Shown here: one piece after another, positions 18,020-26,303 of the stretch
How the letters are laid out: each line of letters starts with the position of its first letter
Numbering within the stretch: the stretch's first letter is position 1
DNA from: Fibrobacter sp.
GTDB lineage: Bacteria; Fibrobacterota; Fibrobacteria; Fibrobacterales; Fibrobacteraceae
Reading direction: 5' to 3'
Assembly: GCF_017545445.1 (NCBI RefSeq)
Contig: NZ_JAFWOM010000069.1
Location: forward strand, 93,502 to 157,501
DNA: 64,000 bases
The notes under the pieces: model-generated
Databases searched by the model: none
Told to the model about the DNA's origin: nothing
Seen by the model: only the letters and a program-made list of their open reading frames with translations
Made by a program: the position numbers and the translations under genes

Positions 18020-18048
18020 TTGATCAAGGTTGAACTTTTAGGTATATT
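18020..18048 (+). promoter_or_regulatory. Module-specific promoter of AbiE module 3
   Basis: TTGATC (18020-18025)-N17-TATATT (18043-18048), 47 bp before the antitoxin ATG at 18096. As in module 2, a second promoter lies between the shared block and the antitoxin gene. Confidence 0.55.
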
Positions 18049-18095
18049 TAACACTGCAAAATATACACTAATGTTCGAATTTGGAGTGGCTAGCT

Positions 18096-18680
18096 ATGAA
18101 AGATTGTGAAAAAATCATCGAAATGGCTCAAAAAGGTAATGGAATGGTCACGGCTACGGACGTTTCAAAGGTTGGGCTTCAGCGCCGCGCCTTGACAGAG
18201 TGTGTCTTGGCGGGTACGTTGAGCAAGGGGGCGCGCGGAGTCTATTTTCTGCCCGATCAGCTTGAAGATGAGTTCGCCATTTGGCAGCATACATATCCAC
18301 AGGGAGTTTTTTCCGGAAATACGGCTTTATATCTTTTGAAGAAAACGGACTGCATTCCTTACGTGTTTTGCATGACTTTTCCCAAGGGGTACAATGCGAG
18401 CGCTGCTAAACGGAACGGATTGAAATGCAAGATTGTGGTTGCTGGGCGTTATAATCTAGGTCTGCAAGAGGTGGTGTCTCCCTATGGTAACATGGTGCGC
18501 TGCTACAACATCGAACGGACATTGTGCGATATTGTCGGTGGAAACGATATCCAAACGATGAATCAGGCTTTCAAGGAGTACGCGCAAAGCAGGGATAAGG
18601 ATATCTCGTTGTTAATGAGTTATGCAAAAATCCTTCATGTAGAGAAACTTGTCCGTAACTATATGGAGATTCTGTTATGA
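18096..18680 (+). CDS. AbiEi-family antitoxin (type IV TA), module 3
   Basis: 194 residues from ATG 18096, which has GGAG 9 bp upstream. Same plan as module 2: N-terminal wHTH (MVTATDVSKVGLQRRALTE, ARGVYFLP) and core GVFSGNTALYLLKKT, NMVRCYNIERTLCDIV. Similarity to module 2 is clear but far from identical, so the two are diverged relatives. It overlaps the toxin start by 4 bp (ATGA). Confidence 0.87.
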   Translation: MKDCEKIIEMAQKGNGMVTATDVSKVGLQRRALTECVLAGTLSKGARGVYFLPDQLEDEFAIWQHTYPQGVFSGNTALYLLKKTDCIPYVFCMTFPKGYNASAAKRNGLKCKIVVAGRYNLGLQEVVSPYGNMVRCYNIERTLCDIVGGNDIQTMNQAFKEYAQSRDKDISLLMSYAKILHVEKLVRNYMEILL

Positions 18681-19525
18681 AATTTTCAAATGCTGCCAAA
18701 TTAAAAGCCGCCGTGAAGAAGATTGCTGTTGAATCTGGAGTGACTGCGCAGGGTGTTTTGCAAAAATACGTTTTAGAAAGATTTCTGTTTCGCTTGGCCG
18801 AGTCTAAATACCGCAATAATTTCATCTTGAAAGGTGGCTTTTTGACATCCTCGCTTGTCGGGGTTGCCAAGAGGACGACAATGGATATTGACGCAACGGC
18901 GACTGGATTCAGTGTAAATCCGTCGGCTCTAAAAGATATTTTATTGTCTGTATGCTCGATCGATTTGTAAGATGGATTTTCATTTTCTTTTGAAGGAGTT
19001 GAAGATATTCGCGAAAAGGATTCCTACCCAGGCCTACGTGCTTATTTGCAGGCCTCGTTTGCTCCGATGACCGTTTCTTTTTATGCTGATATTACGACTG
19101 GTGATGCGATTACGCCAAAACCTGTTCTTCAATTATTTTGGTCGATGTTCGATGATGGGGATTATGAATTACTTTCGTATAACGTGGAAACCTTGTTAGC
19201 GGAAAAACTGGATGCCATACTTTCTAGGAGTGTTTTAAACACTCGCTCAAGAGACTTCTACGATATAGACCTTTTGTGGAATAGATATAAAAAGACAATA
19301 AAAAAGGACATTCTTGCGGAAGCTATACGCAATACGATGTCTAGCCGAAACAATTTGAAATCATTAGATGACTTTGAAAATATAATGAACTCTGTTGTGT
19401 CTGATGAAAATATGAATAATCGTTGGACGAAATACCAACAGGAATATGCCTTTGCTGCGGGAAAGAGCTTTTCAGAGGTGTGTGATAGTGTGTTTGATAT
19501 TCTGAGAACGGCTGTTGAAAAGTAA
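18677..19525 (+). pseudogene. AbiEii nucleotidyltransferase toxin, module 3, interrupted by TAA
   Basis: One continuous frame with a single stop, TAA at 18968-18970 after SVCSIDL. Before it are the family motifs FILKGGFLTSSLVG and TTMDIDATATGF; after it the frame continues with DGFSFSF, EGVEDIREKDSYPGLRAYL, YADITTGDAITP, VETLLAEKLDAILSR and TRSRDFYDIDLLW. The intact paralogue at 16739 shows the whole frame is homologous. A one-base change from CAA, GAA or AAA explains the stop. Probably inactive. Confidence 0.85.
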
Positions 19526-19542
19526 ACTGAGGCGAATTATAA

Positions 19543-20412
19543 TTACACCGTGTCCATGAACGTGCGTTGGATTTTGTTGAATACTACAATTCCGAGTGCG
19601 AGGATGAAAACGGCGAAGCCTGCGGTATAGCCGAGTGCAGCCCAGCTGAATTCGCCGACGCCGAGCATTCCGAATTTGAACGTTTCCATGATGCTGGTGA
19701 GCGGGTTTGCCTGCATGAGCATCTTGAGGCGAGGGTCTTCGATGGTGCTGAGCGGATAAATTACTGGGGTTGCGTACATCCAAAGTTGTACGATGAAACT
19801 GAGCAAAAAAGTGAGGTCGCGGTACTTGGTGGTGAGGCTGCTGAACAGCACGCCAAAGCCTAACGCTAGTGCCGCATTCAGTGCAATGAGTACTGGCGTG
19901 AGCAACAGATAAATGTTCGGGTGCACAGGTGCGTTAGTGAAGATAAGGTAATATGCATAGACGATTAGGAATAGCCCCATTTGAATGCTGAGTCGCACGA
20001 GGTTGCTTGTAACGGTTGCGAGCGGCACGACGAGTCGCGGAAAATAAACCTTGCCGAACATGTTCGCGTTTTCGATGAACGTTTTGCTCGTCTGGTTCAG
20101 ACATTCCGAAAAGTAAGTCCAGAGGCAGATGCCTGCAAGGTAAAACAGCGGTTGCGGAAGTCCGTCTGTGCTGATTTTTGCGATGCCGCCGAATACGACC
20201 ATGAACATGACTGTGGTCATAATGGGCTGGATAAAGAACCACAGCGGCCCGAGAATGGTCTGCTTGTACCATGTGACGATATCGCGCTTGACGAACATGC
20301 GGTAAAGGTCTCGATACTGCCAAAGTTCCTTGAAATCTACTTCGAGGAGGCTCGCCTTCGGCTTGATGATCGTGGTCCATTCGCTAGATTGTGTCGCTTG
20401 TTCTTGAGACAT
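19543..20412 (-). CDS. wzm: ABC-2 type polysaccharide export permease (Wzm-like)
   Basis: 289 residues with about six membrane segments. The N-terminal cytoplasmic part reads LWQYRDLYRMFVKRDIVTWYKQT ILGPLWFFIQP, the usual start of ABC2_membrane polysaccharide exporters (Wzm/TagG/KpsM). It should form a homodimer with the Wzt ATPase to move lipid-linked glycan across the inner membrane. The minus-strand box CTATATTATAC about 40 bp upstream is a likely -10. The gene lies 7 kb upstream of wzt on the same strand, the gap being filled by three AbiE modules. How wzt is now transcribed is unclear; its own TATATT box may serve. Confidence 0.92.
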   Translation of the reverse strand: MSQEQATQSSEWTTIIKPKASLLEVDFKELWQYRDLYRMFVKRDIVTWYKQTILGPLWFFIQPIMTTVMFMVVFGGIAKISTDGLPQPLFYLAGICLWTYFSECLNQTSKTFIENANMFGKVYFPRLVVPLATVTSNLVRLSIQMGLFLIVYAYYLIFTNAPVHPNIYLLLTPVLIALNAALALGFGVLFSSLTTKYRDLTFLLSFIVQLWMYATPVIYPLSTIEDPRLKMLMQANPLTSIMETFKFGMLGVGEFSWAALGYTAGFAVFILALGIVVFNKIQRTFMDTV

Positions 20413-20730
20413 GTTCTGCTGTTTTGAATTGTTCGGTTGGGTATGGGTATAATATAGATTAAATTTTAAATTTGACCGGTCGCTGTTCTCGGATGTACCG
20501 ACTCTTTTTCAAAGTACAAGAATTGTCTTTATGGATAGTTTGGTGTATTTTGCTATCGTTGGCAAGTCAAATTCTTTTGCATCGCGGCATTTTACTGCTA
20601 ATTCATAACGCTGTTGCAATGAACCTTGTGCTCATCCTAAAGCGTGGGCTTCTTCATAGGTTAGTGTCGGGTCTGCTTTTCTTTTGCGTTTCATTTACAT
20701 CCGTTGTTGGCAAATTGTTGCTTCCATTTT
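20413..20730. other. Intergenic gap with no confident gene
   Basis: 318 bp between the permease start and the decayed gene at 20731. It contains the minus-strand -10-like box of the permease (TAATATAG at about 20452-20459). A plus-strand open frame (20472-20741) rich in Leu/Ile/Val has no ribosome site and no recognisable similarity, so I do not call it. Confidence 0.5.
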
Positions 20731-21148
20731 TCATGTGCTGATTCGACAATAGCTGTGTTTTGTAAGAGAATTTCCATAGCTAAGGTGAGACCGAGACTGA
20801 AATTTTCGATCGTATTCTACTTTACTACGGGTATAGACCGCACCTTCGGCGCCCTCCCAAATTTTTTCACCCAGGAGTTCGTTTTCAGGATTGTAAAAGC
20901 TGTTTAGTACGGTTTTGAAAAGTGCAAAATCATTATCGGTTACTCCTTGTAAAATAAGTTCGCTTTTCTGTTCTATAACATCTGTTTCTGTCACGTCGTA
21001 TGCGAGCATTTTTACGTTTTGACCATTGGTCAACGGGAACCGAGTCATAAAAATTTTGGACATAATCTCGCAGAATGTGAAAAGAATCCCAATGAACAGG
21101 ATAGGTGTAAACGATGTTTAATGGAATGATCTTGGATGTTTTGGTCAT
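20731..21148 (-). pseudogene. Decayed ATP-binding-type gene coupled to the DUF4062 gene
   Basis: The ATG at 21148 has a GGGAG site and overlaps the stop of the upstream gene (ATGA). The first frame encodes a sensible start (IPLNIVYTYPVHWDSFHILRDYVQNFYDS) but then turns into Arg-rich nonsense. Another frame (from ~21063) takes over with NVKMLAYDVTETDV, DFALFKTVLNSFYNPENELLGEKIWEGAEGAVYTRSK and then degrades. This looks like an ATP-binding protein with a frameshift and internal losses. The family assignment rests on memory of similar N-termini and is tentative. Confidence 0.4.
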
Positions 21149-22596
21149 TTTATCTCCCAATGCCCGCCTTTGTCGGGTCCAATACGCTTGATGATTCCTT
21201 TTAGTTCCATTTTCCTCATGTTTTTATTTACGTGGATGCGGCTAATTCCTACGATATTTGCAATTTCGTCTTGCGATGCTGAAGGATTTTGCTTGATTAT
21301 CAATAAAATTTTTCTTTGGTTTTCTGTAACCTTTTCTGTAACCTTTGGTGTATTTTCGGTTTCGTTTTTGGGAATTTCTTGTGTTTCTTTTCTCCAGATA
21401 ATTGTTTTAAAGTCATCGTCATCTTGGAATAGTGGCTTTTTTAAACCATATTGTAGGCATAGCTTTACGATGTCGCCAGTTCCGGTCCCTGTCTTTTCTA
21501 TGTATCCGCAACGTTGCATGGCTTCTGCGATAAGTGGATTGTGTGGAAGAGACTTGTGAGGCTTGTAGAGCTTATCTATTGTTAATCCTTGTGGTAATTG
21601 TCCCGGATTCCAGATTTCTAGACGGTTTCTGAAAAGCATTACTTGAACGCTAGCTTTACTTGTGTAGTCACGATGACAGACTGCATTGATAATGGCTTCT
21701 TTGACGGCTTCCATTGGAAGTTCTGGATGTGTGGGGACTGCTGCGGTTAGGCCTTGAGCTCTTGTTCCTATCCAGTTGTCAACGCGACTCAGTACGAAAC
21801 TTGTTGCTTGATCAATCAGTTGAAAAACGTCGCCTTTGTAGATTTGTAATGAAGGAATTGGTTTTTCAACTTTGTTTCCATAAAATTGAGCACATTTTAC
21901 TTCGGAGGTAATAAAAAATTTTTGAGGTTTTTTGCCGAAAAGGAGAATGGATGCATTGGCTAATTTACCTCTGTCATCTATCATGTCTAAATGTTTTAAA
22001 ACGTTTTTGACGGGTGTATCGGAATTCAGTTTAAAATTACGTCTCTGTTTTGAAAGTTGTATAAAATTTCGAACTTTTTCTTCGTCAATATCGTCTATGG
22101 TTGCCTCGATATTTTTTGCTTGATCAAAAGGACTTGTTCGAATGAGGTCTTTTTCTTCCATGTATAGAACTAAGGCTTTATATACTGCATTTTTCAGTTC
22201 TTCATAATCATTAAATGATTGTCTAACATTGTTCTTTTCAACTTTTTGAATGAATTTTATCTCTTTGGGATGCCTGTGCAAATTGTCTTTTTTGATGAAT
22301 ATAAGGCAGGTTTTATGTAGTTTGTTTGCGAGATTGTATTCCTGTTCCGTGGGGGATAAGCTGTTTTTCGATGCAAATCCGTATTCGTCACCCAGAAGTC
22401 CAAGATATATATCGCTTTTCACGACTTCTTTAAGATTGATATCAGATGTTTTACTGTTGCTTGCTGGATGGTTTTCAAAAATGAATGGTTTGAAAAATAG
22501 CGATAATATAGGATCGTTCGTTAGGTATGAGAACAGTTGTTTGCGTTCTTCGGCAAATTCCCTTTGTACGCTTGAAATAAATATTTGAAATTTCAT
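21145..22596 (-). CDS. DUF4062 + HATPase_c_4 (RecG-like) + winged-helix protein
   Basis: 483 residues. Residues 1-90 are DUF4062 (FQIFISSVQREFAEERKQL, YLGLLGDEYG), often found at the front of conflict or NTPase proteins. Residues ~180-400 match the 'ATP-dependent DNA helicase RecG-related' HATPase_c_4 proteins (EAIINAVCHRDYTSKASVQV, RLEIWNPGQLPQGLT, EKTGTGTGDIV). The C-terminus is a winged helix (SASQDEIANIVGISRIHVNKNMRKMELKGII), so DNA binding is likely. The ribosome site AGGAG is 8 bp before the start. It probably acts as a regulator or defence-type sensor; no helicase motor is present. Confidence 0.82.
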   Translation of the reverse strand: MKFQIFISSVQREFAEERKQLFSYLTNDPILSLFFKPFIFENHPASNSKTSDINLKEVVKSDIYLGLLGDEYGFASKNSLSPTEQEYNLANKLHKTCLIFIKKDNLHRHPKEIKFIQKVEKNNVRQSFNDYEELKNAVYKALVLYMEEKDLIRTSPFDQAKNIEATIDDIDEEKVRNFIQLSKQRRNFKLNSDTPVKNVLKHLDMIDDRGKLANASILLFGKKPQKFFITSEVKCAQFYGNKVEKPIPSLQIYKGDVFQLIDQATSFVLSRVDNWIGTRAQGLTAAVPTHPELPMEAVKEAIINAVCHRDYTSKASVQVMLFRNRLEIWNPGQLPQGLTIDKLYKPHKSLPHNPLIAEAMQRCGYIEKTGTGTGDIVKLCLQYGLKKPLFQDDDDFKTIIWRKETQEIPKNETENTPKVTEKVTENQRKILLIIKQNPSASQDEIANIVGISRIHVNKNMRKMELKGIIKRIGPDKGGHWEIK

Positions 22597-22696
22597 GAGG
22601 TTTCACTCCTAAATAATTTTGCATCTAAATCTATACTTCTCGTATTTTGGCTGTCAAGGGGGCGCTTTGCGGATGGTTGTTTTGAAAAAAATAATT

Positions 22697-22738
22697 CACC
22701 TATTGCATTTATTAAAATTTTGAGTTATATTATAGGTG
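22697..22738 (+). promoter_or_regulatory. higBA promoter with inverted-repeat operator
   Basis: TTGCAT (22703-22708)-N17-TATATT (22726-22731). It is flanked by an inverted repeat CACCTAT (22697-22703) and ATAGGTG (22732-22738), one arm touching the -35 and the other just after the -10. A direct repeat ATTAAAATTTTG / ATTAAAATTTGTG lies over the same stretch. The layout suits autorepression by the HigA HTH domain. Confidence 0.65.
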
Positions 22739-22760
22739 TATTAAAATTTGTGATGCGGAG

Positions 22761-23084
22761 ATGGAAATTCGTTTTGAAGATAAGGAATTGAAAAAATGCG
22801 CTATGGATAGCGGATATGCATTGAAAAGGCTTGGCCAACGACGGGCTCAGTGCTATGCTGTTCGATTGATGCAGATTGACCGTGCTGAAAATTTTGAACA
22901 GTTGCGAGGTGTGCCGGGTCATTATCATGATTTGGTCGGCAATCGTGCAGGGCAATGGGCTTGCGACTTGGATCAACCGTATCGTTTGATCTTTAAGAGT
23001 ACGAATGATGGGCCAATCGCTCAAATTGTTTGGGCAAAAGAACGAACTGCAAAGATTCTTGAAATAGCTGATTATCATAAGTGA
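22761..23084 (+). CDS. higB: HigB-like RelE/ParE toxin
   Basis: 107 residues, typical HigB length. In known systems HigB is a ribosome-dependent mRNA endonuclease. Visible family features are RRAQCYAVRLMQIDRAENFEQLRGVPGHYHDLVGNRAGQWA and the closing DQPYRLIFK with the conserved basic residue. The toxin precedes the antitoxin, the HigBA order, with 6 bp between them. Upstream lies a promoter with an inverted repeat. Confidence 0.87.
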   Translation: MEIRFEDKELKKCAMDSGYALKRLGQRRAQCYAVRLMQIDRAENFEQLRGVPGHYHDLVGNRAGQWACDLDQPYRLIFKSTNDGPIAQIVWAKERTAKILEIADYHK

Positions 23085-23090
23085 GGTTGT

Positions 23091-24092
23091 ATGATTGACA
23101 ATGATTTCAAATTGGCTGTTGAATTTCCTCCTGGTAGGGATGTGGCCGAAAAAATCGAAGAAATGGGCCTTGATGCAAATGATTTGGCTGCTCGCATGGG
23201 TTATACTCCTAAAGCGATAAATGATATTTTGCAGGGGCATTGTCGTATAACGCCGGATGTAGCTATTGCATTGGAAATGGTTACGGAAATCCCTGCGGAT
23301 TATTTGTTGCGTAGTCAGATGTCTTATGACGAATATCTTACGCGTGAACGCGTCAAGAAGTCGCTGGAAAATCAGTCGCTTTGGAAACAGTCTTTCCCGG
23401 AGGAACTCGATGTCCGTGAGTGGGTTCGCAAGGGTGCTGATATGGCGGAGGACAAGTCGTGTTTGCCGCTCTTGAAATTCTTTGCGGTGGCATCCCCGAA
23501 GGCGTGGGACGGCTATTATAAAAAGGCGCAGTTGAAGGTGGCGTTCCGCATTTCGCTTGCGGAGGTCAAGGATCCGTATGCGACTTCGGCGTGGATCCGT
23601 CGTGGCGAGATTCTCTCGGATCAGGATCCGATGGAAAAGCTGGGGCAGCCTGCGGTTCGCAAAAAGCTTAAGGCGGCTCTCCCTGAAATCATTGCGTTTG
23701 CGGCTGCGAATAAAAAGTTGCCGAAACGCGAAAAGCGAATCACTTACTGGACACCTGAGGCGGAAGTGGTTGACGATTGCATGACAGGCTTGCAGGAGCT
23801 ATGCCGCAAGATTGGAATTCGAGTGTTGTTTGTGCAGAATTTCAAGAGTTCGCCGATTCATGGCATGTACCGCTGGTACAAGGATGTTCCGTTGATCCAG
23901 CTGCATGACCGTTTTAAAAAGCGCGAAACGATGTGGTTTACGTTCTTCCATGAACTTGCTCATGTGCTCTATCACGGCAAAAAAGGAATTTGTTTGCAGA
24001 ATATCGAAATTACGCACAACTATCCCGAAAAAGAGGACGAAGCCAACTGCTTTGCGCAGAAGTGCATGCTGGAGGCTGGATTCGACGTTTAG
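23091..24092 (+). CDS. higA: HigA-type antitoxin fused to an ImmA/IrrE metalloprotease domain
   Basis: 333 residues, about three times a plain HigA. Residues 20-75 are a Xre-type HTH (DLAARMGYTPKAINDILQGHCRITPDVAIALEMV). The C-terminal domain has the zinc-protease motif HELAH (H287-E288-L289-A290-H291) in WFTFFHELAHVLYHG, as in ImmA/IrrE. Its job is presumably to block HigB and repress the promoter. The protease domain could let the antitoxin or another regulator be cut in response to stress. No partner repressor gene is seen nearby. Confidence 0.88.
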   Translation: MIDNDFKLAVEFPPGRDVAEKIEEMGLDANDLAARMGYTPKAINDILQGHCRITPDVAIALEMVTEIPADYLLRSQMSYDEYLTRERVKKSLENQSLWKQSFPEELDVREWVRKGADMAEDKSCLPLLKFFAVASPKAWDGYYKKAQLKVAFRISLAEVKDPYATSAWIRRGEILSDQDPMEKLGQPAVRKKLKAALPEIIAFAAANKKLPKREKRITYWTPEAEVVDDCMTGLQELCRKIGIRVLFVQNFKSSPIHGMYRWYKDVPLIQLHDRFKKRETMWFTFFHELAHVLYHGKKGICLQNIEITHNYPEKEDEANCFAQKCMLEAGFDV

Positions 24093-24099
24093 ACTGATT

Positions 24100-24127
24100 A
24101 AAACGTTGTGGCTAAAGACGTTTTTTT
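24100..24127 (+). terminator. Rho-independent terminator after higBA
   Basis: Stem AAAACGT (24100-24106) / ACGTTTT (24118-24124) followed by T's to 24127; it slightly overlaps the end of the convergent glycosyltransferase gene. Confidence 0.6.
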
Positions 24128-25073
24128 AGAACGTTTTTTCGCGCACAACGTATTGCGGCGACTGGTTGATGCTGATGTAAATGCGGCCTACGTATTCGCC
24201 GATGAGTCCGAGCATGAACATGATCATGCCGCCAATAAAGAGCAATGTGGCAAGCATGCTGGTATAGCCTACGGGAACGTCGGGGAACATCAATTTTTTG
24301 TAAATGACGAACAAGCCGGAGGCGAATCCCATCAATGCGCAGAATAGTCCGATGTAAGTGGCGGCCCGGAGGGGCTTGACGGAAAATGCGGTAAAGCCGT
24401 TAATCCAAAGTCCGATGAGACCTGCGATGGTGTAGCCCGATTCGCCTTCGAGGCGGCGGCGGTGCTGTACTTGAACGTTGCCCAGATTCTTGGTGGCGCG
24501 GAATACGAGTCCGCTGATGTAGGCGAACGGATTGGGATAGCGCACGATTTCATCGACGATGAACTTGCGCATGATAAAGAAGCTTGTGGTGCGGAGCGTC
24601 TTAGGCTGGCCAATAATTGCTTCTGCCATTTTTTTGTTGACCCAGCTTCCAAGGCGGCGGAACAAATGTTGTGCGGAATGCTTGTAGTAGCCATAGACGA
24701 CATCGTAGCCTTCTTCGAGCTTATCGACGAGCTTGAATGTTTCGCTGGCTGGCGTTTGTCCGTCATCATCGAGACTGATGATATAGTCGCCTGTAGCTTG
24801 TCCGTAGCCTGCCATTAAAGCTCCGTGCTGCCCGAAATTTTTGGCGAGGCAAATGCCTTTGATGTGGCTATCGGTCGAGGCGAGGACTTTGATGACTTGC
24901 CATACGTTGTCTGGGCTGCAATCGTTTACGAGTATGATTTCGTAATCGAACGGATTGCCGTCAGAACCTGGGCCTGCGGCATTGCGTATGGTCATGGTGT
25001 CGCGAATTTCTTGCACCACCGTTTTGATGGTCTTTTCGCTGCGGTAGCACGGGATGACGAATGAGAGCTTCAT
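24126..25073 (-). CDS. Polyprenyl-phosphate-sugar-type GT2 (DPM1/GtrB-like), membrane anchored
   Basis: 315 residues from ATG 25073, chosen because it overlaps the upstream stop as ATGA; a start 15 bp further upstream is less likely. The catalytic domain has LSFVIPCYRSEKTI, ILVNDCSPDNVW and ISLDDDGQTP; two membrane segments lie in the last ~90 residues (AATYIGLFCALMGFASGLFVIY and TLLFIGGMIMFMLGLIGEYVGRIYI). This is the plan of GtrB/ArnC enzymes, which load a sugar onto undecaprenyl phosphate. It is coupled to the Gfo/Idh/MocA gene, so the sugar may be one that enzyme modifies. Confidence 0.88.
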   Translation of the reverse strand: MKLSFVIPCYRSEKTIKTVVQEIRDTMTIRNAAGPGSDGNPFDYEIILVNDCSPDNVWQVIKVLASTDSHIKGICLAKNFGQHGALMAGYGQATGDYIISLDDDGQTPASETFKLVDKLEEGYDVVYGYYKHSAQHLFRRLGSWVNKKMAEAIIGQPKTLRTTSFFIMRKFIVDEIVRYPNPFAYISGLVFRATKNLGNVQVQHRRRLEGESGYTIAGLIGLWINGFTAFSVKPLRAATYIGLFCALMGFASGLFVIYKKLMFPDVPVGYTSMLATLLFIGGMIMFMLGLIGEYVGRIYISINQSPQYVVREKTF

Positions 25074-26200
25074 TGTAAATCTTCCCATTTATTACTTTGG
25101 GCAGAACGTGTGGCGGCCTGCATCATGGCGAGGCCTTCGAGCGATGTCTTGATGCCGCAAACGTACTGACTTTTGAAACTGCCGGTTGCGAAATATTGAC
25201 CGAGGCAGTCGGCAATGTCTTCGTAGTAGTTGGCAAACGCTTCGATGAAACCAGCAGGATGCCCTGCCTTGAATCGGTTGTAACGAGGTTGGTTTGCAAT
25301 TTTTACGTCGCTGGTGCGGTCGCGGAGGCTTACATTTCCACGGAGGTCGCAAGTCTTGAGCGTTTCGGGTTCTAGCTGGAACCATTCGGCGCTGCCTTCG
25401 CTACCGAATACGCGGATGCGGAGTCCGTTGCGGTTGCCGAGAGCCGTCTTGCTGAACCAAATTTGTGCACGAACGTTATTTGTATATTGAACAAGCGCTC
25501 CTACGTTATCGATAATCTGCGGAAACAGTCCGAAGGTCGCTTGGTCTGCCACAATGCGTTCCGGACGTTCGCCTGTCAAAAAGTAAATCATGTTGTGCAG
25601 GTGGCTGCCTAAGTCCAAGGAAATTTTGGGAATCACAGTATCCTTGAGGCGCCAACTCTGCGGCTTGGGCGGTTCGCCCGATGCTCCCAAACGCATGAAT
25701 CCTTCTTGCGGCATTTCGACTTGCACTTGCTGGATTCGACCGAGCTTGCCTTCGGCGATGTACTGCTTGAGTTCTCGCACCATCGGGTAGCCGGTGTAGT
25801 TGTACGTCGTGCAGAAGAATCCTTTGGTTTCTGCAACTTTCCGTGCGATGTCTTCGCCTTCTTCAAAACTTGTGGCGAGTGATTTTTCGCAAATCACGGG
25901 AAAGCCTGCTTCAAGTGCGTCAATGACAATTTCTTTGTGAAGATCCGTCGGGGCTAACACCACTACGGCATCTAGCTTACCTTTTTCGGCTTGCAAAAGT
26001 TCCTTATAGTTTGCGTAGGTACGGTTGTCTGCGACGCCCCAAGTTTTGGCGGTTTCGTGGTTGGTTTCGGTGTGTGTACTGAACGCTCCGGCGACCAGTT
26101 CAAAATGTCCATCCATTTGGCTTGCTGCTTTGTGGACTTCTCCGATGGCAGAATTAATACCGCCCCCGATAAATGCAATTTGATAAGGTTCCTTCTTCAT
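25070..26200 (-). CDS. Gfo/Idh/MocA family oxidoreductase
   Basis: 376 residues. N-terminal Rossmann motif IAFIGGGINSAIGEVHK, then DAVVVLAPTDLHKEIV and the cofactor/substrate motif VICEKSLATS (E-K-P position reads E-K-S). The C-terminal domain has SLDLGSHLHNMIYFLTGERP. Such enzymes reduce or oxidise sugars or NDP-sugars with NAD(P). A TATATT box 7 bp before the ATG suggests a very short 5' leader. It lies between an ATP-grasp enzyme and a polyprenyl-sugar transferase, so a nucleotide-sugar step is likely. Confidence 0.88.
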   Translation of the reverse strand: MKKEPYQIAFIGGGINSAIGEVHKAASQMDGHFELVAGAFSTHTETNHETAKTWGVADNRTYANYKELLQAEKGKLDAVVVLAPTDLHKEIVIDALEAGFPVICEKSLATSFEEGEDIARKVAETKGFFCTTYNYTGYPMVRELKQYIAEGKLGRIQQVQVEMPQEGFMRLGASGEPPKPQSWRLKDTVIPKISLDLGSHLHNMIYFLTGERPERIVADQATFGLFPQIIDNVGALVQYTNNVRAQIWFSKTALGNRNGLRIRVFGSEGSAEWFQLEPETLKTCDLRGNVSLRDRTSDVKIANQPRYNRFKAGHPAGFIEAFANYYEDIADCLGQYFATGSFKSQYVCGIKTSLEGLAMMQAATRSAQSNKWEDLQ

Positions 26201-26303
26201 ATTTAGGAATATAGGTTTTTTCTTTTAGAATAGATGGCGGATCAGGTTCGCCATGACGATTTCCCCCCCGTTATTCCGTGCTTGACATGGAATCTTTGTG
26301 ATG

